Origin: Cladophialophora immunda
Lineage: Eukaryota > Ascomycota > Eurotiomycetes > Chaetothyriales > Herpotrichiellaceae
Assembly: GCF_000835495.1 (NCBI RefSeq)
Contig: NW_015622542.1
Location: 6,509,936-6,573,935, forward strand
Direction: 5' to 3'
DNA: 64,000 bases
Shown: in pieces, positions 1 through 10,791 of the stretch
How positions within the stretch are numbered: the first letter of the stretch is position 1
How the letters are laid out: every line of letters starts with the position of its first letter
Made by a program: the position numbers and the translations under genes
The notes under the pieces: model-generated
Told to the model about the DNA's origin: nothing
Databases searched by the model: none
What the model saw: only the letters and a program-made list of their open reading frames with translations

Positions 1-2524
1 TGCTATAGACGAAACACATTCCTCATATAAATTACTAGGCGCTAGCATTATAGCGTACTTTTTTAGTACGTTGGGGGCCAAGTAAATTCGGTATTATATC
101 GAATCTTCGGTTTCAGAACGTTTATTCTTTCGTCAAGGAATAGATTTCACGTATTTTACCATCACTGCTCATGAGACACTTGCATCATGCCAAGACCACA
201 CTTTGATGAGGGCCACCGAGGCCCATGGTGATGGTAGCGACAATCCCCTTCCTCCTCGCAGTCCCTCGTCTCGCTCTCCCTTTGATCGATGAAAATTTGC
301 TATTCCTTTTCGTCCGCTTGCTGATGGCGTTACCTGCTCGCTACGCCTGCAATCGGATTGCGTCTTCGGCACGACTTGCTAGGCTAACAAAGACGTGGCA
401 GACAAGGATCCCGACTGGGGTCCCGGCATCTCTCCCTCCTATGACCGCATGGGCGCTATACCTCTCCCTCATAAGCCCTGCCGGGCTGCGAACAATCCCT
501 CCCTGCCCCGAGACCAGCGAGAAGAGAAGAAGCAGACAGCCATACGGATTGTGCATACATGGGTTAACCTCTTTCTGACTATAGCTCTCAAGCCCCGCCA
601 ATGGCTCGACTCCTTTCCATCGCCACTTCCACCAAGGTACCCATTAGATACGAGTTGCCTGATACCCTGTCACCCAGGGAAATCTCCCTCTTGACTGGCC
701 TCTACCCAGCCCACGGCTCCACCTCAAAGCCTCGAACCCAAGTTCTACGCCGGTGGCCCACCCCGGTCCTTTCAATGCAGGGCGGCGACTCGGGGACCTG
801 GCACCCTTGGGCTGCTGCTGTGCAAACGACTGTGCAGCTTCAAGCCTGCATCAGGTAGCAGATCGTCCGGAACAGGCCATTGTCTCAACCCCGATTCAAT
901 AAATCCTGGCTTAGCGTCCCGACCCAGGCGTTGTGCGCGCCACGTGTTGACATGCGGTAGAAGATCGCCAGATGAAGAGATGCAGGAGGCAGCCCGTGGC
1001 AGACACACCAGCCCTCCAAAACTCGAAGAGGTTTCCCAGCCGCCATCCTGCGAAGAACTATTGACTGCACTTCAGTGGGGCAAAAGAGGCAACGCATGTT
1101 GAGGAGTCTCTGAAGCTCGCATGCCTAGCGCGGGTTCGTCGACCCTACTACCCTACGGAGTACTGCGCGGAATGAATATCGTCTTCCCCCTCGCTGCCTC
1201 GTCTATGCAGCAAACACTTGGGGTTGACGACCATCTCGTCGATCCATCGATCCATCTTGGAGCCGATTGTTCACGATGGACAGTCCATCAATGTGACCTG
1301 ACTCGCAGCATTGTAACACTCGAGGGTAACCTTTGACGGGTTCGGCCACTGATCAAGGACCAAGACGCCCATCTGCGCCAGAAGATCAACTTCTCCACCG
1401 CAGAGGACGAAAAAATACAGGTCCTTCCACCGATACTAGGTGGTTCATGGGTTTCAATATCATCATATCTTGGTGGGGAGCTTATAGCAGAGAAGAGACT
1501 CCCCGGTGGTCCCAGCCCGTTAGCTGCAGCATGGGTCGTGAAGAAAGCTCACCCCGAACTAGGAAAGGAGCCAGACTGTACCCATGTCGATCCAACAATA
1601 TCCTCCATGTCTCAAACATCTCCGCCACACCTTTGTCCCTCGCGGAACGAGGTGCTAGGGGCCTTTTCCACCAAGTACAAAGCTTCATTAGCACCGCTTT
1701 TTCGTCACAAATCAGCCCTACGCTCTCCATCCTGACTTTTCCTTCCTGGAAAACGCTTACTGGCCAGTGCCCAACCCTGTGACTTTGCTTCTGCAAGCCG
1801 CCACCTTGCCCACAACCCCCCCCTGCATTCCTTTCCTAGCATCCTGTGAGGTACCAAACTGCCCTTCGCTGGTTTTCGCAACATGCCGGCTCATTTGGAC
1901 CACCCCATCCCTCTCGCGGTTGTTACTATTTGTGCGCACGGCAAGGGTGCCCTTCCCTATTGTACCACATGAAGGACCTTCTGTCGCTCATCACGAACCC
2001 ACCAATCATCTGAGACGCCCCGTCACTCTGCATATGCGGCTGCACAGACTGCCAGTATCACAACCTCCTCATACTGTGGGTGCCGGTAAGTCAACCACCG
2101 TGTTTTCAGTGGGGACATATCGGTCCTCGGCAGATTCCAGTGCTTCTAGGGAATGATATTCCACGTCCCCGGAGTGTCCTCTTTCCTTCCCTCACCGCAA
2201 TCGGGCCTAGCAAAATGCATTGAAACCGGCTCCCTTTTCTTTCGAGCAGAATTGTGCGCTATCGCAAAGGGTATGGAACATCAGGCCGATACCCAGCTCT
2301 GCTGCCGACCCCAATAGCTCAACAGCAAGCAATTCTCCGCAGTGCACATCCTGGCTTCGCGGAACTTCCCTCCCACTCTAAACTGTTTTGTTCCCAATGT
2401 GTGGTCCAGCCTTTATTTTGTTATCAGCTCATTGCTGGCCGCTTTGAAAATCACAACTCCCCAATTGCCCTCGATACATGATCTATCGACAGACTCGTCC
2501 TGATGCCCGACAATTAGGTCTTCA
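1..2524. other. Long stretch with no supported gene
   Basis: I see no reading frame here with a recognisable domain, good codon pattern or convincing splice signals. The short open frames are mutually overlapping on both strands and look like chance. The first 180 bases are AT-rich and hold a perfect 6-bp inverted repeat with a T5 loop (54-59 / 65-70). The right part is presumably promoter and leader of the regulator starting at 2525. Confidence 0.5.
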
Positions 2525-5500
2525 ATGTCTCCTACGCCTGAAGAAGAGGAACTCGTTCATGTCAAGAGATCTGGCAGTAAGCCAGACGAGGAGGAAGATG
2601 CTGCGGGAGTGGTCGACGCCACGCCGAAGCAGGCCGCTAAGAAACGGACCAAGACTGGCTGTCTCAGTGAGTTTGATCTTGTCTTCGTATACTACCTGCA
2701 AAGCAATGACACTGACATCTTGTCTAACAAGCATGCCGCAAAAGACGGTAAGCTCCTCTCCTCGAGAGACACTTCTATGCTCGGAGCTGTCATTGTGAGG
2801 GCCCCTTCGCAATCGACACAAGCTAACAGGTGTTTTCAGAATAAAATGCGGAGAAGAAAAGCCGGTAAGCCTCCTCCTCGGTTCTACATACAATCGTCGA
2901 CGCATCCTAACTTCAAATCAGAGGTGCAAGAACTGCATCAAGTCGAAGCGCGAATGTGCGGGATACTCTCAACCTGTTGTGTACAAGGAGAAGAACCAAG
3001 CACAGACCGACGCAGCCCATGAGACTGACCCTCGGTTATCGTTCCAAGATCGCGATGTCACAACTGCATTCAACCAACGTTGGCAGCCAGGACAAGAATA
3101 CCTGGGATTGCCGCACGACTTTGGTCAAACGAACCCTACGCCTTACAATCAGTTACCCTTTAGCGCCAGCTACCATGCGATGCCATTTGCCCCAACCAAC
3201 CTCTCTACTCACACAAGCGCTCCGGTTACAGACACAGAGTATGGATGGCAGGGTGCTCAGCATCTGCCAAACCTCCCCTACCATGGCATTGCCGAGACCT
3301 CGGGAGGAAATGTACCAGGGTTCACCTCATCGGACAATCAGGCTGGAAGTTCGACGGCCTTCTTTCCTCTCGATCCTCGATTAATGGATCAATCGGCGAC
3401 GTGGGGTTTGAACCCTGCTTTGGCGCAAATCCAGACGCAAGCGTCAACATTCCCATCCAGCAATCACGTTCTCGCATCACAGCAGCCGGTTCTTGCACAG
3501 TTTCAACAGCGGCGTGCTCCTCTGTCTTACCAGTACGGCGTATCACCTCTACCTATAGAGGGTATGTAGGCGAATACAATTGTCATCCGTTAAGCTCTTT
3601 TATCCGGTGCTAAGCTCTTCGCAGAACATGTGGCTGGGCAATACACTGCGCATGGTAGTACAGATCAGCCGGAGTTTCTAAGTGCCTCATTCCATGGTCT
3701 CTCTGTGCCTCCCCGTCCTACAGTTCACCTGGACGACGATGATTATGATGATCCTGACGATCCATTCGATGTTGAGATGCAAGATTCGAACCTGTCATAT
3801 CAAGATGCGGCAAACAATCTCACAGAAATCCTCGGTCGTGCCGGACAGCTCGATCCACAAGCCGCAAAATTGTACGTTCCAAGAAGGACAGAATATCGAA
3901 CTGTCGCGACGTACCGGCCGACAGTTGCACAATCACCGCTTCGCGACGAGAGAAACGAGCATATATTTTGCCATTTCGTTGAAATCACGAGCAACACGAT
4001 CTCCATCTTCGAGAGACATCACTACAGTCCCATCGCGGCGCCTGCTCGGACTCTCTGGAACTTTTCAATACCCGCTCTGGCCTTGTCGCATATGGCACTT
4101 GCACATGCCATTTTGGCGTTGGGGGCCCTTCATCTCGCGAAATTGAACAACTCTTCAGAAAACCTTGCAATCAAGCATTTTACCTGTGCTGTCCGAAGAG
4201 TGGGAAAACTCCTGGGACTCCCGAAGCGGCGGCATGAAATAGCAACGCTGGCTACAGTTTTGCTGCTCGGATACTATGAGGTTGTCTCTGGCGACCACTC
4301 ACGGTGGAATCTCCATTTGTCGGGGGCAATGAGGCTCCTCCAGGAGCACGACTATGCCGGGTTGACTCGAACGACGAGACGCATGCGAACCGGGGCAAAA
4401 GCACGAGTCAATCAGTGGACAGCTCAATTTGCATTAACCGAAGAGAACTATGCTCGAGTGGCAGGAATCCCTCTGGCCTTGCTTGACGACACCGACTGGG
4501 AGGTTGATCAGGGACTCGTCTCCCGGCTGACAGGCCTCCGTGTAAATTATGACCAACAATTCCAACCAGATTTCAGCTCGCGTCCGACGGTGCCAGATCT
4601 TACTGAGAAAGACGTCGAAGATTTCAAGGCGAAGATGGATTTGAGGTGGTGGTACTGCAAGCAAGATGTTTTTCAGAGCATGGTCTCCGGCGACCGGCCA
4701 CTTATGCCGTTCGAGGACTGGATCTACTGTCCACCTCGAGGTCAAATCGGGCGGTCGGAGAACCCGTATGCCACTCTGGATCATCTGCTCCTGGTCATGG
4801 CACGCCTGGCTGATTTCGGAGGCAAAGATCGCGGGCGCAAACAACGAGCGGTGGCTGCTCAGGGAGGACAATGGAAGCCACCAAAATGGCTCTTTGGACC
4901 TCAAGGGCCCCCCGGTCCGCCAGGTAGGAAGGACGGTTCATCTCAGCCAAAGTCGGCTGCAGAATCACTTTCCGAGAAGGCTTCCGCACCTTTCAAACCG
5001 GCAGCTGCTCAGGCGGGAGCAAGACCTTTCCCTGCTCCCAGTGCCAATGAAGGCAGAGTCAGGCAGAGTAAACCCGGCTTACAAAGTGGCCCTGGCCCTG
5101 GCCCTGGACCGGCAACCGGTCCTCCTATGCTTGGAATGCTACCGCCTGCATCCGAGCCTCCGCAGGTGGATTCGGCTTTTCGATCCATGGACGCCAACCT
5201 CAAGGATTCGGCCTTTGCATTCAAACGGGAGCGAAAGGAGGCCACGCCACCAAGCAATCTCGAGGACGACACTGCCAAAGCATTCACAGAGTATAACGAG
5301 ATAAGCAAAGCCTTTGACACCTTCGCAGAGTCCCTGGGCCCAGAATTCGAGCCTCTGAAGCAAAACGGGCCCCCCGTCGCTACACCTTTTGGGCCGGCGC
5401 TCATATACAAGAATGGCGCGGTTGCGTGTATATGGGCATGTTACTACGTGGGACGTATCTCGTTGCAACGGCTTCACCCCGAGATGCCGCCGGCAGCAAT

Positions 5501-6050
5501 GGTTGCTGCCGGTGTCACCGGACACCTCACTCGGGAGTATACGCAGATGGTGGGCAAGATCTGTGCAGGACTGTACTCGAGGCAGCTGTATGGCCAGAGC
5601 GGAGCCCTCGATCCCAGTTTCGCAGGCTACCTGATGGAGAGCACGTTCTTCCTGCTGTTTGCAGCAATTCAATACACCGACGCTGCGCAACGAGGGTGGA
5701 CAATAAGCAAACTGAAAGATGTCGAACGCAGATGTGGATGGCGTACATCGGGCGCCATTGCCGGCGCTTGCGAGACTGCTTGGGAACGGATGGGTCAAGC
5801 AGGACGAGGACCTCCATACGAGCGAACTCTGGCGGCCCACAGCGAGGACATTCGCATGAGCAGAGCATCACCAAAGTCGTCCCCGCCCAGTGGCGAGCCA
5901 TCGGATGCTGCTGCCGAACAGCACGAGTCTGAATTTGTGAACCACGATCGGAGCCTCATCGATCGGTCCAGCTCTACTCGGGTGCACTGGGCGCTGGGCT
6001 TGCTGTCGGTTGAAGAAGACATCCAGAAGATGGCCTTGGAGGACAAGTAG
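2525..6050 (+). CDS. Zn2Cys6 fungal-type transcription factor
   Basis: Predicted sequence-specific nuclear regulator of about 1082 residues, targets unknown. Predicted exons are 2525-2666, 2732-2747, 2840-2864, 2922-3561 and 3625-6050; every junction keeps frame. Splicing rebuilds a perfect zinc cluster at residues 46-72 (TGCLTCRKRRIKC, then CKNCIKSKREC), which confirms the 16- and 25-base exons. A Gln/Pro-rich linker follows. Around residues 390-520 is a helical region (HLAKLNNSS, ATVLLLGYYEV, LSGAMRLLQEHDY) typical of the fungal-specific regulatory domain 2 family (PF11951). A Pro/Gly-rich disordered stretch (about 690-760) then separates it from a C-terminal helical part. The start is the first ATG in frame. 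Family call is firm; the function is not inferable. Confidence 0.88.
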
Positions 6051-6351
6051 GTGACAACGGCCAAAGGCTGGTCTGGTCGCCCTTGCCTCTCGTTCCAGCA
6101 GTGAATGGATGCTCCTGCTGCAGTGCCACATGCCTCCTTCACCATGCGAGACCACCCCAGTCTGCCATTACCTCTCTTTGATTGTTCTATCTATACCCCG
6201 GTTGCTGCATATCCTAAAAGAAGTGCTCAGTTCACTGCCGCCTTGTGGTTCTCCTCCTTCTTCCCCTGGTTGCGGAGAGCTTGCCTCAGATCACAACTCT
6301 CATCTTCGAATATCGACGCTCGGATCTGTCTGTTTCGTCGACACCTTGGCC
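6051..6351. other. Intergenic / 5' leader
   Basis: Spacer between the regulator stop and the ATG at 6352. The downstream reading frame is open back to an ATG at 6109, but the extra 81 codons are Cys/Pro/Leu-rich without a recognisable signal, so I treat this as leader rather than coding sequence. Confidence 0.45.
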
Positions 6352-8289
6352 ATGGAGTATCAAACAGACCCCTCTGCAAGCGGTAACTCTACCTTCAAGT
6401 TTCAGAGTCAAGCAGGAGACCAAGATACGGCTCCTTTCAAGAAAGAGTTCAGTTCCTACTTCGACATCTCTCCCAGACTTGATGGCTCGCCGCATAGCAA
6501 CTCCACTGCCGACATCAGTCCTGGGACACTGCCCCAGCGAGATTCCTATCATACCACACGACCTCCGTTCTTCCGGTTCTATTCAGACTTTGATGCTCTA
6601 CACACGAGATTGCACAACCATGTCAGTAGAATAAGCCGCCCTACCGCTGGTGCCTCTCCCTCAGGGTCACACTCTCTTCGGTCTCAAGTCACACTCTCCT
6701 CGAAACCAGGAACTGGTCCATCCGTCGAACTCTCTTCTCTCCGTTCATCACGGCGTTCTTCTGGGGCATCCACGAAGACTTCGCCTCCATCGGGATCACA
6801 TCCATCAAAAGAGAACCGTCCATACTCCCTTCATCGACTGAAGCTGAGGCGTGTCCTGGCGAGATCTCCTTCCTGGAATGCCGGCGTCGAGGGAAGAGAG
6901 GCCTCTGCTGATTCTGCACGACGCGTGTCTTCGACTGGATCAGAGGCGCAGACGAGCCTGGGCGACATCATTGTTATCCGAACTGACCAAACCCCGCTGA
7001 CACCGCCATCAAAGAGTGTTCCTGCTACCGAATTGTCCACCCCAAGCTCTATAAAGGTGGAGAAGGAGTTTGCGGAACACAACTTCCATTGCAGACTGCA
7101 GCAAAAGCCTCAGTCATCTGAGCGGCAAGGCCAAACATCATCTCGTAGGAGTTCAATCAACCCTAAAATCATCCTAACGAACCCGTTCCATTACATCCGC
7201 TATGCGAGTCTGCCCAAACGCACAAAGACGCCATCGATACCTAAGGAGCCTCACTCGACTCCGATTGCACGAGAGGCGCCAATGGCAGACCATACCAGCC
7301 AGCTCAAGAGGAATTATACCTCGGAAGCACTCCAACGTGTGACGAGCATCTTGCAGGAGATAAAGCAGGCACCCCAGACCTCGCTGTGGCCACCTCAGGT
7401 CATAAAGCCGTTGAGATGGAGAACGTTCTCAGATAAGTCATTCTCGCAGCAAACGAAAAGGGAACCGCGGACCGTGCAAGGCATTATATCCGAGATCGAC
7501 AACAACCACAAAAGCAGTGGTGAATTACTCTCCGGCGTGCAATCATATACCTCCAGCCAGCGGAACTTGCGCATGGGCATCGTGCCTACGAATACTCCTG
7601 ATGAGACGGCCACATACAAAGTTAAAAGAAGCCCTAGCGCAGAGACAGAGGAATTCCTGAGGGTTGACATCAGTATCAGAGGAGGTACCAGCTATCTACC
7701 AAGCGAGGCTCGTCGAATACACACCCCGCCGCTGCCGGAAGAAGGAGTAGATGGGCGGTGGAGGGGCTTTTTCTTCGACTACAACGCTCCGGGGGGGCGG
7801 TCTGTCTGCCCACGAGGAACAGAAAGCGCAGAAGGTGGATTGGACAGTGGAAGCACCAGCCAGGACAGCAACGCAACCTCGGGTCACAGTCGAACCAAAC
7901 CAGCCGGTAAGAAGCCAAAGAGGGTCAAGAGCAAGAGCAAGCGGATCCTGGCCGGGGACTGGTACGACGTGAAGCTGGCAGAAGTCGACATGGACATTCA
8001 GGCCGACCAAGGCGAGATGAAGCACGCCAAACAAGGCGACAGAAGAGTCAACTCGCCCGAATGTCTGTCCAAGATCCGCAAGATGCTGCACGACGCCCAG
8101 CAGTTTGATCTGAGCATCCCCGAGCATCTGCCCAGCAGCCCGCTGTGTCCACGGCATCCCCGGTACTGGCGCGTGGTCAAGGGGCGAGGCAGCCAATTCC
8201 GGGGCTGTTGGATGCACGGGCTGGGTGCTTTGGAGACAGAATCCGAGAAAAGCAATCAGGAATCCCAGTGTCTGTACATCTCCAAGTAG
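6352..8289 (+). CDS. Conserved-looking fungal protein of unknown function
   Basis: Single-exon frame of 645 residues from the ATG at 6352 (726 if the ATG at 6109 is used). Most of it is Ser/Thr/Pro/Arg-rich and probably disordered (for example residues 100-240). More ordered short blocks lie at the C-terminus, where a helix (SKIRKMLHDAQQFDLSI) is followed by a Cys/His/Trp-containing tail (PLCPRHPRYW, then GCWMHG) that could be a small conserved motif. No enzyme signature or membrane segment is visible. The gene runs convergently towards Rab GDI. I do not recognise a named family; the length of the uninterrupted frame and its codon pattern argue that it is real. Confidence 0.68.
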   Translation: MEYQTDPSASGNSTFKFQSQAGDQDTAPFKKEFSSYFDISPRLDGSPHSNSTADISPGTLPQRDSYHTTRPPFFRFYSDFDALHTRLHNHVSRISRPTAGASPSGSHSLRSQVTLSSKPGTGPSVELSSLRSSRRSSGASTKTSPPSGSHPSKENRPYSLHRLKLRRVLARSPSWNAGVEGREASADSARRVSSTGSEAQTSLGDIIVIRTDQTPLTPPSKSVPATELSTPSSIKVEKEFAEHNFHCRLQQKPQSSERQGQTSSRRSSINPKIILTNPFHYIRYASLPKRTKTPSIPKEPHSTPIAREAPMADHTSQLKRNYTSEALQRVTSILQEIKQAPQTSLWPPQVIKPLRWRTFSDKSFSQQTKREPRTVQGIISEIDNNHKSSGELLSGVQSYTSSQRNLRMGIVPTNTPDETATYKVKRSPSAETEEFLRVDISIRGGTSYLPSEARRIHTPPLPEEGVDGRWRGFFFDYNAPGGRSVCPRGTESAEGGLDSGSTSQDSNATSGHSRTKPAGKKPKRVKSKSKRILAGDWYDVKLAEVDMDIQADQGEMKHAKQGDRRVNSPECLSKIRKMLHDAQQFDLSIPEHLPSSPLCPRHPRYWRVVKGRGSQFRGCWMHGLGALETESEKSNQESQCLYISK

Positions 8290-8718
8290 ATGCTGAAGTC
8301 CCTAGACTACTTTTACCAAAGAAAATGAGGATATACTACTTTCACCTCTGATATTGTCCTTCTTCCCTTGGCTGGCTGGCCTGCCTCCTGCGTGCCAGAC
8401 GTGGGACGATGGTGCTCCAAGAACGACCAGATCGTGTTAATACTGGCCGCAAAGCGCTGGATTCGTACTCGACAAAAGGGAAAACAATCTCTAAGCTGCA
8501 TCACCTTGTACTTTGTATATTGGGGGGGCCCCTCTCAAGACGCCTTGTGCAAAATGGGTGGATTTGACAGTCGTCCTACTATCCTGGTCCTCTACAACCA
8601 TCGGCCTAGGCCGCCTGTGCGTTGGTTGACCGTCATGCATATGTATCAAGTTGTCCCGTGTCCTCAGGCCTTCGCTCAATTTCTGAAAGCTAAATGCTCC
8701 ATCCCAGTGCGATTGTCC
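8290..8718. other. Convergent intergenic region
   Basis: 3' ends of the unknown gene (+) and Rab GDI (-) face each other. I see no further gene; presumably both polyadenylation regions. Confidence 0.5.
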
Positions 8719-10402
8719 TTATTCTTCAGCCAGAGTCTGGCCCTCCCTCAACCCCTCCACTTTCAGCTCCTCTCCCATTGCCCTTCGATAAATGTCTCTC
8801 ACATTCTCCGTGACCGTCTCAAAGTGACTCGACGCATCAAAGCTGTTACTGATGAAGATCTGGTCGTTCACACCACTCTCCAATGGCTGGTATAAGGGGA
8901 TTGGTGGTCCCATGAATTTTTCTTCAATGCGGCCAAGTCTTTCGAGTCCCGGTTGCAGTTCAAGATGGTGGTTTGCGGAGCTTTCGGCAATGGTGGAAAC
9001 AATGGCGATGTAGTATCCTTTGGGACAGACGTTGTGGGCCGATGATACCATGGCAATGTAGATGTCATGCTTCCGACCGACCTGGGATTGGGGGATGATG
9101 AGTTGCAAGGAATCGGAATCTCCGGTCTTCTCAAGCGGGTGGTTCAAAATGCAGATGGCCTTGAGTAGGTGACCGACTACTTGGACTTTGCCGGGGAAAT
9201 AGGAGGGGTCGCCGAGGATCATCTTGGTCTTTGTGGTAAATTTCATGCCTTCTTCATTCTCTTCGCCTCGTTCTCGCATGGTTGCTTTGATGCCGGAGAT
9301 TCTGTTGCCGTCGTAGAGAAACTCATCCACCGCAGTGTTGAGCATGTACGTACCTCCGTAGATAGCGGAGAGACGAGCAAAGCCTTGTGGAAGCTCTCCT
9401 AGACCGTAGAGCGGGTAGATGTACGGTGACTTGCCGTAGCGCGCCATCGAGTTGGCGTAGAGACGGATTCTCTCGACAGTCTCCTTGGCCATGCCGGGTG
9501 TGTTGATGTACTCGTCGGTCGAGTACAGGGCCATAGAGTGACCGATGAAGTCTCGCGTGGAGGGTTCCAACCCGAATTTGTCATAGACCTCTTTCATGGT
9601 GCACTGATTCATATTCATTCCTGCAGCAGATTATCAGCACCATCCGGAGGTATTCCGTGATGATATTGTTCCCACCATTGTGTGTTGCTGGGTTGTTCTC
9701 CTCAAATGCACCCACCCACTCCAGGAATTTCTTTGCCCTTCTCTTCTCGAATAGGCCCATCAGTGGTGAACTTAGTGCCTCGGCAGCGGTGGATGGGACT
9801 TTGGCAACTGTTGCGCGAGGACCTGTGCCTTGCTGTACAAAGCTGCCTGCGATCTGTTTGAATTCGAGGTATCGGGTAACATCGGTCGAGACGAGGATGT
9901 TGGTGAGTTCGCCATTTGCCATCAAGAGCTTGGGCACTAGATCAATGTTCCAGTCGTTGGTGCGGCCGTATTTCTTCCATGGCTCTTCGCCCGATTTATG
10001 GTTCCCATATCTCTTGAAGAGCTAGATAGGGAAGTGTCAGACAGATTCCTTCTCTTGTGGATCGCCTTGCTTACAGCTTCGATATTGACGGATGCAGCCT
10101 CACTGTTTATTCCTGGTCAGTCGAACTTCCGATATCATCTTGTGAGGGCTGCGGTTTTCATACCCGCCGTAATGGTCATTTCGGTCGATGTGGAGGACCT
10201 TCTTGCCCTTGACGGAGAGGACCCTGTACTCGAATTAGCGAGGAATGCCTCCACACCTAGCTGCGCTGATTCTGACCCAGAGAGCACGCATTCCGTCAAG
10301 CCTAGAGAAGGTCGGGTCAACAAAAGGCGGGGTTGAGGTCGGAATGACGGTCATACCTGTGCCGAGGACGATAACATCATATTCTGGGGCGATCTCTTCC
10401 AT
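8719..10402 (-). CDS. GDI1: Rab GDP-dissociation inhibitor
   Basis: Extracts prenylated GDP-bound Rab GTPases from membranes and recycles them; an essential cytosolic factor in vesicle traffic. Predicted exons on the minus strand are 10402-10357, 10301-10277, 10223-10164, 10102-10075, 10021-9676 and 9620-8719, all in phase, giving 468 residues, the normal family length. Visible signatures are the N-terminal dinucleotide-fold start (EYDVIVLGTGLTECVLSG), GKKVLHIDRNDHYGGE, the Rab-binding region (PKLLMANGELT, TRYLEFKQI) and YIYPLYGLGELPQGFARLSA in the second conserved region. Three tiny exons (25, 60 and 28 bases) encode the most conserved N-terminal stretch, which supports the model. Start is the ATG giving the family's usual acidic N-terminus. 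Confidence 0.95.
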
Positions 10403-10791
10403 TGTGGAAGGCTTCAAATGAACGTCGGTCGTGGGTAGAGATCGTGAGAAAGCAGATATAATGGGAAGAATAGCAGGAGGTCAAGGGTCGGTGAACATTG
10501 TTGTCGCGCTATGCCACCACAGGGTGCCAGGTCGCTCTTGTCGAAGCGCAGCGAATGAGGTCATGGCTGCCAAGACATGCTACGGTTTAGACTCTGTGCC
10601 TCCCCGTGAAATCAAAGCCTTGCTAAAGGGGACCTCAGCCTCGCCAAAGGCTGCTGATACTATATGCACATACAACCGAGTCTAGGTAGGTGCTCATTGC
10701 CCCGCCTTGCCCTCACTGAACTGTAGAAGCTCTTGTTTCTGGGACAGATTGCATCTCCATATCAACCATGATCCGTCGTCAGCGAAGACGA
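10403..10791. other. GDI promoter / spacer
   Basis: 389 bases between the GDI start and the stop of the decarboxylase gene, both on the minus strand. No gene seen; it should carry the GDI promoter and the decarboxylase 3' end. Confidence 0.4.

Noticed and set aside
54..70. Hairpin with a T loop at the window start
   Set aside because: Only a 6-bp stem; short inverted repeats of this size arise by chance in AT-rich DNA.
1333..2156. Open frames on the plus strand upstream of the first regulator
   Set aside because: No family, no splice support, overlapping frames on the other strand; probably chance.
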